Part shown: in pieces, positions 34,815 to 43,538 of the stretch
How positions within the stretch are numbered: the first letter of the stretch is position 1
Layout of the letters: each line of letters starts with the position of its first letter
From: Candidatus Marinamargulisbacteria bacterium SCGC AG-343-D04
GTDB lineage: Bacteria > Margulisbacteria > Marinamargulisbacteria > GCA-2716485 > GCA-002719695
DNA length: 64,000 bases
Assembly: GCA_003265885.1 (NCBI GenBank)
Contig: QFBQ01000002.1
Coordinates: 8,552 to 72,551, forward strand
Direction of reading: 5' to 3'
Program-made: the position numbers and the translations under genes
The notes under the pieces: model-generated
Told to the model about the DNA's origin: nothing
Seen by the model: the letters and a program-made list of their open reading frames with translations, nothing else
Database searches by the model: none

Positions 34815-34855
34815 ATTTTATATTGTAACTTATTTCTTTTAAAATGTTAAGTTAT

Positions 34856-35524
34856 TTATAAAATTAACTCTTTTAACTTATTGATCATAAAAGTAGGGCT
34901 ATATTCATTTAACACTTCTTTCTCTCTATATCCATAGCTTACAGCTACAGAATCGATATTGGCATTTTTTGCTGTTAATATATCTATTTCGGTATCTCCA
35001 ATCATCACCATATCTTTGGCATGCAAGCCACACTTTTTTTGTGTAGAAATAATTCCTATTGGGTCTGGTTTTGCTTTATCATATGTATCTGGACCAATTA
35101 TCTCTTCGAAATAATCCACTATTTTTAAAGACCTTGCTATTTGAGTAGTTTGTTTTACAGGTTTATTTGTAAGAATATACAAGGTTTTTTTTCGTTCTTT
35201 TAATACTTGTAATATGTTGATTACGTCATCATAAAGAACCGTTGTTTTCACACAGTTATGATAATAATCTTCTACATAAACAGGTATAAAGGTATCAAAA
35301 TCAAAGGAACGGTGATTAACCGCTGTTGTTAGTGTATCTCTTAAGTCTGGACCTACTAAAGATTGAATTACAGTTGGCGATAATTCTTCGAAACCAAGCT
35401 CTATTAATGAATTATTTATGGATGTACTAACATCGTTTAACGAATCAACTAGGGTTCCATCGAAATCAAAAAAAATGTGTTTTTTATCTCTTAAAATTTT
35501 AGAGTCTCCTGTGTGTTTCTCCAA
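34856..35524 (-). CDS. HAD-superfamily phosphatase, phosphoglycolate phosphatase-like
   Basis: The protein has 222 residues. HAD motifs are in order: FFDFDGTLVDSLND (nucleophile Asp and acid Asp), ILTNKPVKQTT (Ser/Thr), DKAKPDP (Lys), and MIGDTEIDILTAKNA (metal Asp). The cap is of the helical C1 type, as in Gph-like phosphatases. The start lies inside the end of the upstream aldo/keto reductase gene (34-base overlap), with an unusual 14-residue polar N-terminus before the core. The substrate cannot be read; phosphoglycolate is the family default. Confidence 0.85.
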   Translation of the reverse strand: MEKHTGDSKILRDKKHIFFDFDGTLVDSLNDVSTSINNSLIELGFEELSPTVIQSLVGPDLRDTLTTAVNHRSFDFDTFIPVYVEDYYHNCVKTTVLYDDVINILQVLKERKKTLYILTNKPVKQTTQIARSLKIVDYFEEIIGPDTYDKAKPDPIGIISTQKKCGLHAKDMVMIGDTEIDILTAKNANIDSVAVSYGYREKEVLNEYSPTFMINKLKELIL

Positions 35525-36876
35525 AATTGGGTGTTTAATTTTAACTCAGGCTCTTTCATAACCTCTACAGCCTCTTGAACATATCTATCTTGCCTCATAC
35601 CCAGCAATATACAGTCTATGTTGGAAGTTGATGTGTAGATGCTTAACAACAGTCGTGATAGCCCAATATCAAACAATTCAGGGTTAAGGTTTTTGCATAT
35701 AGCCGCTTTTATATCTCTCACGTATTCATTATGTCTGTTAGAACTGAATCCTAGTATAGATTTTATGAGTTCATTAAAATGAGTCATATATTCTTGAAGG
35801 TTTTCTTGAATCTCATCATCTATTTGATCTTCTTGAAATAAACTTAGATATTGTTCTACTGCGGGGTAAATAGAATATTTTAAAAAATCTTTAAATGAAA
35901 AATAGGACAATTCAGATTGGTATGATCGCTTTAATACGGAACAAAAATTCAAGTATTCTATAAACACGGCCTTCGCTTCTTTTTCGGTTAGTTTTTCTTT
36001 AATGGATTCTTCTAGTTGTATCCCTTGTTCCATTAAATCTTCAATTTCTATGTAGGTCACCTCTATTGTTTCTTCTAGTTCACTTAATCGGAGTAATTTG
36101 GAGTTATGTATGGCATTTAATGGTCGATTGATACAGGTAAAAAGATCTTTTTCTTTTGCAAACTCAAAAAAATTGCTTGTTATCAACGTGTTTTCTATTA
36201 GATTAAACGGGCATTGAATGACCTTGAAGTGATGATTAGACTGTATTCGGTCAGCTATCTCACAAACCTTTTTTAATGATGTTGAATCAATACTGTCTTG
36301 GTTTAATGAAAATGTATTAGAACTTATGCCATAAGACTTTATTCTTCCTTTCTTAACCTCTGTCTCGCAATAATGAAATGCTTTTTCTATCCTGTCATAG
36401 TACTCTGCATATAGTAGGTCTTCGTCTTCCGAACTCTTTTTACTATATTGCAAGTAATATTCAGGATTATGAAGCAAAAAGCAATCTAAATAATCCATTT
36501 TTAATCGATCTAATGATGCTGATAATTGATCTTCTAAGAAATCAGGTTCAATACAATGTTTTAAGTGAGCTTCGCAATTTACAATCTTGTCTTCATCAAT
36601 GTTTTTGGATGTAATCTCATGCAATAGATCCCCTTGAATGTATCCCGCCTTACTTATTATAGTAAGATCTGTTCTCTCCACTTTTTCTTGTCTAATAAGG
36701 TCACTTACAACATCCCCAATACAACGCTCAGAGTCACCGTGGGAGTAATTGCTGCTTGTATCAATGACGTTAACTCCTTTTTCTAAGGCTTTATATAATG
36801 TCTCTTTATGTTCTTCAATGTTTTCAATTCTATAGGTTCCAAAACCAAATTTTGATTTATTTTTCATCTTCGTCAT
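35491..36876 (-). CDS. Long aldo/keto reductase family protein with helical insertion
   Basis: The protein has 461 residues, against about 300 for the family. The N-terminal half has the catalytic Asp and Tyr in VIDTSSNYSHGDSERCIG, the Lys in LTIISKAGYIQ and the His in DCFLLHNPEYY, and the end has the cofactor-side SNIDCILLGMRQDRYV. Between about residues 265 and 410 lies a long, charged, helical section (EELEETIEVTYIEIEDL, FKDFLKYSIYPAVEQYL) in place of the usual last barrel loops. The role of the insertion is unknown. The ATG at 36876 or the third codon after it (36867) may be used. Confidence 0.8.
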   Translation of the reverse strand: MTKMKNKSKFGFGTYRIENIEEHKETLYKALEKGVNVIDTSSNYSHGDSERCIGDVVSDLIRQEKVERTDLTIISKAGYIQGDLLHEITSKNIDEDKIVNCEAHLKHCIEPDFLEDQLSASLDRLKMDYLDCFLLHNPEYYLQYSKKSSEDEDLLYAEYYDRIEKAFHYCETEVKKGRIKSYGISSNTFSLNQDSIDSTSLKKVCEIADRIQSNHHFKVIQCPFNLIENTLITSNFFEFAKEKDLFTCINRPLNAIHNSKLLRLSELEETIEVTYIEIEDLMEQGIQLEESIKEKLTEKEAKAVFIEYLNFCSVLKRSYQSELSYFSFKDFLKYSIYPAVEQYLSLFQEDQIDDEIQENLQEYMTHFNELIKSILGFSSNRHNEYVRDIKAAICKNLNPELFDIGLSRLLLSIYTSTSNIDCILLGMRQDRYVQEAVEVMKEPELKLNTQFWRNTQETLKF

Positions 36877-36927
36877 CTCTTTTTCTGCCTCAGCCTTCCT
36901 TTTTTGAAGTGTACTATACCATTTTAC

Positions 36928-38880
36928 TTATATTTGAGGTATAGATTCCTTTTTTTCTTTTTTAAATCGTTCTCTCAATTCTGAAACGATTCCTGGATTT
37001 GCTAAGGATGTCGTGTCCCCTACTTCTTGATTTAATGCAATAGCTTTTAATAATCTTCTCATGATTTTTCCACTTCTTGTTTTAGGAAGATCTTCTGTAA
37101 ATACAATGAACTTTGGCTTAGCTATGGGGCTTATTTTTTTACTTACAAACTGTTTCAACTCATATTTTAACTCATCTGTCTCAACCGTGTCTTTTTTTAA
37201 TATAACAAAGGCTAATAATGCTTGCCCCTTAATCTCATCTTGAACGCCTACCACTGCAGCTTCTGCAACCTTGTCACAATCTACTAAACTGCTTTCTACT
37301 TCCATAGTTCCTATACGATGCCCGGCAATATTAATTACATCGTCTACACGGCCTAATACCATAATATAGCCGTCTTTATCTCTTATAGCTCCATCACCTG
37401 TAAAATAACTGTCTAATTGTGACCAATAGACCTCTTTGAAACGTTCATTATCGCCCCAAATTCCTCGTGCCATTGATGGCCATGGTTCGGTAAGGCTTAA
37501 AAGCCCGCCCCCTTTTTGAACAGAGGCATCTTTATGATCACAAATATCAGCACTAATACCTGGTAACGGTTTACCTGCATACCCAGGTTTCATATTATGC
37601 AAGCCAGGTAACGTTGAAATCATAATCCCGCCCGTTTCGGTTTGCCACCATGTATCAACAATGGGGCAATTATTATTGCCGATATGGGTGTAGTACCATG
37701 TCCAGGCTTCTGGGTTTATTGGTTCTCCGACACTTCCCAATAAACGTAAGGAGCTTAAGTCATATTTTGCTGGAATATGATCTCCCCATTTCATAAACGA
37801 TCTAATTGCAGTTGGCGCAGTATACATAATACTGATTTTATACTTTTCAATTAGTTTCCAAAATATGCCTTGATCTGGATAATCTGGAGTTCCTTCATAC
37901 ATAAAGACAGTGGCTCCATTAGATAGGGGGCCATAAGTTAAATAGGTATGACCTGTAATCCATCCAATATCAGCCGTACACCAATATACATCATCATCTT
38001 TTAAATCAAAGACTACTTTTGTTGAGTAAGTAGCATGGGTTAAATATCCGCCTGTAGTATGTAAAATTCCTTTTGGTTTACCCGTTGTTCCAGAGGTATA
38101 TAAAATAAAAAGAGGGTCTTCGCTGTCCATCACTTCTGCTTTGCATTCTGCAGATTCTTTTTCCATACTCGTCTGATAATCAACATCTCTACCCTCTTCC
38201 CAATGACAGTCATTGTGAGCATGTTTGACGACTAAAACGTTTTCTACGTGATGCTCATTATTATCTAATGCTTCATCTACAATATTTTTTAGATTTAAAA
38301 TTTTTCCTCGCCGTGATCCTCCATCGGCTGTAATGACAAGTTTAGAATCTGAATCTTGAACTCTGTCTTTTAATGATTCTGCTGAAAACCCTCCAAATAC
38401 GACACTATGAATAGCCCCAATTCGTGCACAAGCCAGAACGGCAAAGACAAGTTCTGGAATTAAGGGCATATATAGGGTAACTCTATCTCCTTTTTTAACA
38501 GATAATTGATTTCTGAGAACATTGGATAATTGGTTAACATGTTGAGATAGTTCTTTATATGTGATATTTCTTTCGAGACCATTTTCGCCTTCCCACTGTA
38601 GAGCAATTTTGTCTTTTTTTGTTTCAAGATGTCTATCTATACAATTAACTGAAGCGTTTAATTTTCCGTTTACAAACCATTTGGCAAAGGGCTTATTCCA
38701 TTCACATGTTGCTTCCCAGGGTTTTATCCACTCTAATTTTTGGGCTTGTTTATTCCAAAATTCCATTCGGTCTTGATCCGCTTCTTGATATAAGTCATCT
38801 GTGTTAACAACAGCATTTTCTTTGAATGGTAGAGACGGTTGAAATACTTTTTCAGATATATAATGAGCATCAAATGACAT
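36928..38880 (-). CDS. acs: Acetyl-CoA synthetase
   Basis: The protein has 650 residues, the normal Acs length. ANL motifs are complete: LFILYTSGTTGKPKGILH, TADIGWITGHTYLTYGPL, DTWWQTETGGIM, FTGDGAIRDKDGYIMVLGR, the hinge DDVINIAGHRIGT, and the C-terminal KTRSGKIMRRLLK with the catalytic, acetylatable lysine. It makes acetyl-CoA from acetate, ATP and CoA. It has its own promoter just upstream, apart from amrS. The ribosome site is AAAAGGGG. Confidence 0.95.
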   Translation of the reverse strand: MSFDAHYISEKVFQPSLPFKENAVVNTDDLYQEADQDRMEFWNKQAQKLEWIKPWEATCEWNKPFAKWFVNGKLNASVNCIDRHLETKKDKIALQWEGENGLERNITYKELSQHVNQLSNVLRNQLSVKKGDRVTLYMPLIPELVFAVLACARIGAIHSVVFGGFSAESLKDRVQDSDSKLVITADGGSRRGKILNLKNIVDEALDNNEHHVENVLVVKHAHNDCHWEEGRDVDYQTSMEKESAECKAEVMDSEDPLFILYTSGTTGKPKGILHTTGGYLTHATYSTKVVFDLKDDDVYWCTADIGWITGHTYLTYGPLSNGATVFMYEGTPDYPDQGIFWKLIEKYKISIMYTAPTAIRSFMKWGDHIPAKYDLSSLRLLGSVGEPINPEAWTWYYTHIGNNNCPIVDTWWQTETGGIMISTLPGLHNMKPGYAGKPLPGISADICDHKDASVQKGGGLLSLTEPWPSMARGIWGDNERFKEVYWSQLDSYFTGDGAIRDKDGYIMVLGRVDDVINIAGHRIGTMEVESSLVDCDKVAEAAVVGVQDEIKGQALLAFVILKKDTVETDELKYELKQFVSKKISPIAKPKFIVFTEDLPKTRSGKIMRRLLKAIALNQEVGDTTSLANPGIVSELRERFKKEKKESIPQI

Positions 38881-38911
38881 AATAAGCCCCTTTTTTTAAT
38901 TAGTTGATATT

Positions 38912-38941
38912 AGTATAAAGGGTTTAGATCATTTATGTGAA
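38912..38941 (-). promoter_or_regulatory. Probable promoter of acs
   Basis: On the minus strand TTCACA (plus 38936-38941) and TATACT (plus 38912-38917) are 18 bases apart, each one base from consensus. The start would fall about 24 bases before the acs ATG. Confidence 0.5.
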
Positions 38942-38942
38942 C

Positions 38943-40022
38943 CTAAAATTGAATCGACACTCTTTTTCGTCCCCAATCTCCTCGATTATTTAAAAACACA
39001 CCTTCAATAGGATAATTACAAAAGGCACAGTGGCTATCTTTGATATGATACTCTCCTAACTGGTACCAGTCTCTTTCAATAATACAACGATTGCAATTAG
39101 GGCAATAGGTACTTGCTGTGTCTTGGCTATGCATGTTTCCTGTATATACATAATGAAGTCCATACTCTTTGGCAATTCGTCTTGCTTTGATTAAACATTC
39201 TGGAGTTGTAGCTGGGGTATCCATCATTTTAAAATCTGGATGAAAGGCCGTAAAATGTAAGGGTACATCGGGTCCAAGATTATCCATGATCCATTTGGAC
39301 ATTTCATGGATTTCGGTATCGTTGTCGTTGTTATTAGGGATGACAAGATTTGTTATTTCGAACCAGACCTTGGTCTGATGTTTTAAATATTTTAGAGTCT
39401 CTAACACGGGTTCTAAATTTGCCATACACAACTTTTTATAAAACGTTTGCGTAAAGGCTTTCAAGTCGACATTGGCTGCATCCATATAGGAATAAAACTC
39501 TTCTCTGGCTTCTGGACAAATATATCCAGCCGTAACAGCAACCGTTTTTAAACCCAATTTTTTACACTCTTTTGCAATATCTATAGCATACTCTGCAAAT
39601 ATGACAGGGTCATTATAGGTAAATGCAACACCTATACAACCTAATTCTTTACATCGATGCGCTATCGCTTCTGGAGATGCATATTGTTGTAATCGATCCA
39701 TTTCTTTGGCTTTGGATATATCCCAATTTTGACAAAATCTACATCCTAAATTACAGCCTGCTGTACCAAATGATAAAATAGACTCTCCTGGATAAAAATG
39801 ATTCAAGGGTTTTTTTTCAATAGGATCAACACAAAAGCCACTACTTCTTCCATAGGCCGTTAAGACCATCTTTTGCTTTACATTCTTTCTAACAAAACAA
39901 AAACCCCGCTGCTCGTTACCAATGACACAGTGTCTTGGACATAGATTGCACTGAATTTTATCCTCTGAAAATTCAGTGAAAAATCTGCCTTGATAGGGTT
40001 TTGTGTGATCTAACAAGCTCAT
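38943..40022 (-). CDS. amrS: AmmeMemoRadiSam-system radical SAM enzyme (AmrS)
   Basis: The protein has 359 residues. It shows CNLCPRHCVIGNEQRGFC in the N-terminal section, the radical SAM cluster GCNLGCRFCQNWD, AFTYNDPVIFAEYA, and a C-terminal pair CPNCNRC and CAFCNYP, all typical of AmrS. This family is found with AmrA (AMMECR1-like) and AmrB (Memo-like), which are not in this window; the function of the set is not settled. It lies downstream of nothing on its strand within 80 bases, and acs follows with its own promoter. Confidence 0.9.
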   Translation of the reverse strand: MSLLDHTKPYQGRFFTEFSEDKIQCNLCPRHCVIGNEQRGFCFVRKNVKQKMVLTAYGRSSGFCVDPIEKKPLNHFYPGESILSFGTAGCNLGCRFCQNWDISKAKEMDRLQQYASPEAIAHRCKELGCIGVAFTYNDPVIFAEYAIDIAKECKKLGLKTVAVTAGYICPEAREEFYSYMDAANVDLKAFTQTFYKKLCMANLEPVLETLKYLKHQTKVWFEITNLVIPNNNDNDTEIHEMSKWIMDNLGPDVPLHFTAFHPDFKMMDTPATTPECLIKARRIAKEYGLHYVYTGNMHSQDTASTYCPNCNRCIIERDWYQLGEYHIKDSHCAFCNYPIEGVFLNNRGDWGRKRVSIQF

Positions 40023-40105
40023 GTCTTACTCTCTATTATACTATTCCCTCTTTTGAATAAATACATTCATGTTTATTTTTAATATAAATTTGGTAGCTCT
40101 TATAT

Positions 40106-40567
40106 ATGATTAAATCTGTTAATAATTGCACTTTGTTTTTGTTTGCTTTCTTTAAGATTCCCTTATTATGCTTTTGTTTTCCTCGAATAAAGAAAAAAAG
40201 CCTACAATCTCTTCATCTTTATATCCCTCTTTATTTTTTCACAAAAAATCATTTAGGGTCTATGTATTTTGGGGTTTTAATGATGGGGGCTGATTTATCG
40301 GCCGGTCTTTTAGCTATGCATTGTGCATCTTTATCGACAAAAAAAGTGTCTATTATCTTTAAAGACACACAAGCAGATTTTTTGAAACGAGCTGAACATG
40401 CTGTTCTATTTTGTTGTGATGAAGGGGATAAAATTAATCAGCTTATTGACTTAGTCTGTTCTACAGAAGAACGTCATCATGCGCCTATTCAGATTCAAGG
40501 GATTTGTTCTGAAACTAAGGAAGTTGTCGCTCGATTCACTCTAACCTTGTCTTTAAAAGCAACATAA
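40106..40567 (+). CDS. DUF4442 hotdog-fold protein (thioesterase-like)
   Basis: The protein has 153 residues and matches the DUF4442 branch of the hotdog superfamily: FKIPLLCFCFPRI near the N-terminus, TKNHLGSMYFGVLMMGADLSAGLLAM over the central hotdog helix, and KVSIIFKDTQADFLKRAE followed by beta strands. Hotdog proteins mostly hydrolyse acyl-CoA thioesters, but this branch has no firm substrate. The convergent AraC regulator gene ends 2 bases away. No ribosome site precedes the ATG. Confidence 0.8.
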   Translation: MIKSVNNCTLFLFAFFKIPLLCFCFPRIKKKSLQSLHLYIPLYFFTKNHLGSMYFGVLMMGADLSAGLLAMHCASLSTKKVSIIFKDTQADFLKRAEHAVLFCCDEGDKINQLIDLVCSTEERHHAPIQIQGICSETKEVVARFTLTLSLKAT

Positions 40568-40569
40568 CA

Positions 40570-41433
40570 TTACTGATATTGTTTTCTAAATTCCAATGGG
40601 GTTATATCCAAATGTCGTTTAAAAAAACGATTAAAATGAGCAGAATTTGAAAACTCTAATTGACTAGAAATTTCTTTTATAGATAAGGAGGATTGTGTAA
40701 GAAGACGTTTGCACTCTAGTAATATTTTTTGATTAATCCAAAAACTAGCGGGTTTATTAGTTTCTTTTTTAATGACTTCATTTAAATAGTTTGATGATAC
40801 AAACAATAAGTCAGCATAGTCTTTTACAAAGCGTTTTGAAATAGAGGAGTTATCTATATATTTATTAAACTCAATAACAAGATTCGGAGAACTATGTTGT
40901 TGACTACTTTCTTTGATTAAATGCAGAAATTTATTTTGCAACTCTATTAAGAATATAACGGTATAGCTACTCATTAAGATATGATGATTGATTGATTTTT
41001 CGTCATTCATCAATAATTTCCTTATCTTTTTGGTAAGCGTAATTAACGAATCAACTTCATCAAACACTTCGTAACCTGCTGTGTGAAATGATTGAAAAAA
41101 CTCAAAATGACTCAGCTTAACGACACTATTTAGTTGAATTTCATCACTATCTATGGCTACAAAGTAAAACTCAGTATCTTCATGAGGTAAAAACTGATGA
41201 ACTTGTCCGGGTCTTAAAAAGAATATCTGATTATCTACCACATTTATCTTTTTGAAATCGATAAAGTGTGTACCCCCTCCTTTTTTTATAATTAAAATCT
41301 CGTGATGTTTGTGTCGATGGATCCCAATTGTAGGGACATAGTTCTGTGTCTTCCCGGAGCTTCTTACCTCCGTAATCTTGTCGTCTTTACTGATTTCAAA
41401 TCCTATATAAGGAATGTTTTTTTTATCCATCAT
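40570..41433 (-). CDS. AraC-family transcriptional regulator
   Basis: The protein has 287 residues. An N-terminal cupin domain (about residues 20-100: HRHKHHEILIIKKGGGTHFID, FLRPGQVHQF) would sense a ligand. The C-terminal AraC/XylS double helix-turn-helix (about 185-287) has VKDYADLLFVSSNYLNEVIKKE and IKEISSQLEFSNSAHFNRFFKRH. It is divergent from the kamA-like gene, with 146 bases between, and paired direct repeats in that gap look like its operator. It probably controls the radical SAM and ferredoxin genes. Confidence 0.9.
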   Translation of the reverse strand: MMDKKNIPYIGFEISKDDKITEVRSSGKTQNYVPTIGIHRHKHHEILIIKKGGGTHFIDFKKINVVDNQIFFLRPGQVHQFLPHEDTEFYFVAIDSDEIQLNSVVKLSHFEFFQSFHTAGYEVFDEVDSLITLTKKIRKLLMNDEKSINHHILMSSYTVIFLIELQNKFLHLIKESSQQHSSPNLVIEFNKYIDNSSISKRFVKDYADLLFVSSNYLNEVIKKETNKPASFWINQKILLECKRLLTQSSLSIKEISSQLEFSNSAHFNRFFKRHLDITPLEFRKQYQ

Positions 41434-41464
41434 TCTAAGTTTACTTTCTCTACAACATTATTAC

Positions 41465-41495
41465 CATATTTATCGATTTCATTGTCATATTTATC
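41465..41495. promoter_or_regulatory. Paired direct repeats, candidate AraC-type operator
   Basis: CATATTTATC occurs at 41465-41474 and again at 41486-41495, exactly 21 bases apart, two helical turns, the spacing of AraC-type half-sites. A third partial copy (TATTTATC) lies at 41533-41540. They sit between the divergent AraC-family gene and the kamA-like gene. Confidence 0.5.
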
Positions 41496-41579
41496 TAACT
41501 CTGTCATTAAGCCTTTTATAAACGTATAAGTTTATTTATCTTTACTTTGCTTATAAAACTTTATGACAAGGATGGTTTT

Positions 41580-43001
41580 ATGATGAATATGTCACATTAT
41601 GATAATTTTAAAGTAGATTTCACGCCTCCAAAAGATTACGTCTGTGATTCAGGCTATGTCATTAAGCATAAGCCTTATAAAAAATATTTACGGACAGATA
41701 TAGCTCGCATTTTTGAAGAAAAAGGAATTGTTGACCCTTTCTTAAAAGAAAGAGAAATTGTAGCTCAAGTTTTTCCTTTTAAAATTAATCAACATGTGGT
41801 TGATATTATTGATTGGGATCATTATCATTTCGATCCTTTATTCCAGCTAACCTTTCCTCAACCAGGCATGCTCGAAAAAGATGAGATTTCATGTATTTCA
41901 CACTTAAATGACGAAGGAGCTTCTAGAGATCAGATTGCTGAAGCTATATCTAAATTAAGAAGTAAAAAAAACCCTGCTCCTGCGAACCAATCAGCAAACC
42001 GACCTACAATTTTTGAAGATGATGATAGTTATGAATGCGAAGGCTTACAACATAAATACAAGAATACCTGTTTAATGTTTCATAAAAATGCTCAAACATG
42101 TCACGCCTATTGCACATATTGTTTTAGGTTTAATCAATTTGTAGGAAAAGACAGGTTTTTAGAGGATGATTCGACACGTTTGCATACGTATATTAAACAA
42201 CATCCAGAAATTTCTGATATATTAGTTACGGGTGGAGATCCAGGAACAATGAAAGCAGACGTTTTCAGGTCTATGTTAATGCCTCTCACTGAACCTGATT
42301 TTGCTCATATAAAAAATATTCGTGTTGGTACAAAAGCCTTGACCTATCACCCCTATCGCTTTTTAACTGAACCCGATGCGGATGATTTGTTAGGCTGTTT
42401 TAAAGACGTTATTTCTAAAGGAAAACATATTTCGATTATGGCTCATTTTAGCCATTTCAATGAAATTACTCCGGAGACATTAGCTGCCGTAAAGCGATTA
42501 AGGCAGGCGGGGTGTAATATTCGTACACAGGCTCCTATCATGAGATATATCAATGACAACCCCACCACATGGGCAAAAATGTGGGAGATGCAAGTTCAAA
42601 ATGGCATGATCCCCTATTATATGTTTATTGCTAGAGATACAGGTCCTCAACGATATTTTGAAGTTCCTTTGGCAAAAGCTCTTTACATCTATCAGGAAGC
42701 ACGAAAAAAATTATCAGGCTTATCACATACTGCTAGAGGTCCATCTATGTCTTCTGGGCCAGGGAAAGTTTGCGTTATGGGTAAAGAGCGAATTGGAAAC
42801 GAGGAAGTGTTTATATTGAAATTTCTTCAAGCACGAAACAACGATTGGTGTGATCGTGTTTTCTTTGCAAAGTATGATGAAAAAGCAACGTGGTTAGATA
42901 ACTTGGTACCCGCTTTTGGTGATAAAGAATTCTTTTTTGAAGAAGAGTATAAATCTATTATTAATGCCAAGAAAAAAGTGGAGGATTTATGTCCAGCATA
43001 A
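41580..43001 (+). CDS. KamA-family radical SAM protein (lysine 2,3-aminomutase-like)
   Basis: I chose the ATG at 41580 (473 residues), 7 bases after AAGGA; the TTG at 41547 has no ribosome site. The radical SAM cluster is Cys174, Cys178, Cys181 in CHAYCTYCFRF. DILVTGGDPGTM, the SAM-binding region, follows, and the PLP lysine probably lies in SMSSGPGKVCV near the C-terminus, in place of the PGGGGK of classical lysine 2,3-aminomutase. The family moves an amino group from C2 to C3 of lysine, glutamate or related substrates. The next gene, a ferredoxin, overlaps the end by 13 bases and is a likely electron donor. Confidence 0.85.
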   Translation: MMNMSHYDNFKVDFTPPKDYVCDSGYVIKHKPYKKYLRTDIARIFEEKGIVDPFLKEREIVAQVFPFKINQHVVDIIDWDHYHFDPLFQLTFPQPGMLEKDEISCISHLNDEGASRDQIAEAISKLRSKKNPAPANQSANRPTIFEDDDSYECEGLQHKYKNTCLMFHKNAQTCHAYCTYCFRFNQFVGKDRFLEDDSTRLHTYIKQHPEISDILVTGGDPGTMKADVFRSMLMPLTEPDFAHIKNIRVGTKALTYHPYRFLTEPDADDLLGCFKDVISKGKHISIMAHFSHFNEITPETLAAVKRLRQAGCNIRTQAPIMRYINDNPTTWAKMWEMQVQNGMIPYYMFIARDTGPQRYFEVPLAKALYIYQEARKKLSGLSHTARGPSMSSGPGKVCVMGKERIGNEEVFILKFLQARNNDWCDRVFFAKYDEKATWLDNLVPAFGDKEFFFEEEYKSIINAKKKVEDLCPA

Positions 43002-43537
43002 ATGTAGAAACCCATAAAACACATTCAACATCCATTAATCATTCTTCAATCTCTGAAGAGCTGGCTAACTTTGTGTCTAAGTCTGCATGGAGCATAACTA
43101 TTCAAGAGTCTTTCTTTTTGTTTTTAGAAAAAAATACTGACATTCGATCAAAATTAAACAATCTGTTTAAAAATAGAGACTTATTTACACAGTGCATACC
43201 TATCATCACTTATCAAGAAAAGAAAGACATATTTACAGTTCTTTTTACAAACAAATTAGTATCTCCTCCTGAACCAGGAGAGCCTGGTTCAATTTTGTCA
43301 TATTTCAGATCCTATGGGTATACAGACTCAACATTATACTCGGATTGTTATGGACAACTTTCGTGTTCATCTTGTGCAATTGAAGTAATGAATGGAACTC
43401 TTGAAAACCCTACTCCACGTGACGAAGAATATGATATGTTATCTATTGATGATAATCGTCCTCCTACTCAATACACACGTTTAAGTTGTCAAACTGTGGT
43501 AGGCGACTCTCCGTTAATCTTAACTATTCGAAAATAA
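42989..43537 (+). CDS. Adrenodoxin-type [2Fe-2S] ferredoxin with an unusual N-terminal domain
   Basis: The protein has 182 residues. The C-terminal 90 residues form a 2Fe-2S ferredoxin: Cys120, Cys126 and Cys129 in DCYGQLSCSSCAIEV and Cys167 in RLSCQ, the C-x5-C-x2-C...C spacing of adrenodoxin and Isc ferredoxins, with the acidic DEEYDML between. The first 80-90 residues are an extra, unrecognised helical part. GGAGG lies 4 bases before the ATG, inside the end of the kamA-like gene, so the two are co-translated; this suggests it feeds electrons to that radical SAM enzyme. Confidence 0.82.
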   Translation: MSSINVETHKTHSTSINHSSISEELANFVSKSAWSITIQESFFLFLEKNTDIRSKLNNLFKNRDLFTQCIPIITYQEKKDIFTVLFTNKLVSPPEPGEPGSILSYFRSYGYTDSTLYSDCYGQLSCSSCAIEVMNGTLENPTPRDEEYDMLSIDDNRPPTQYTRLSCQTVVGDSPLILTIRK

Positions 43538-43538
43538 T

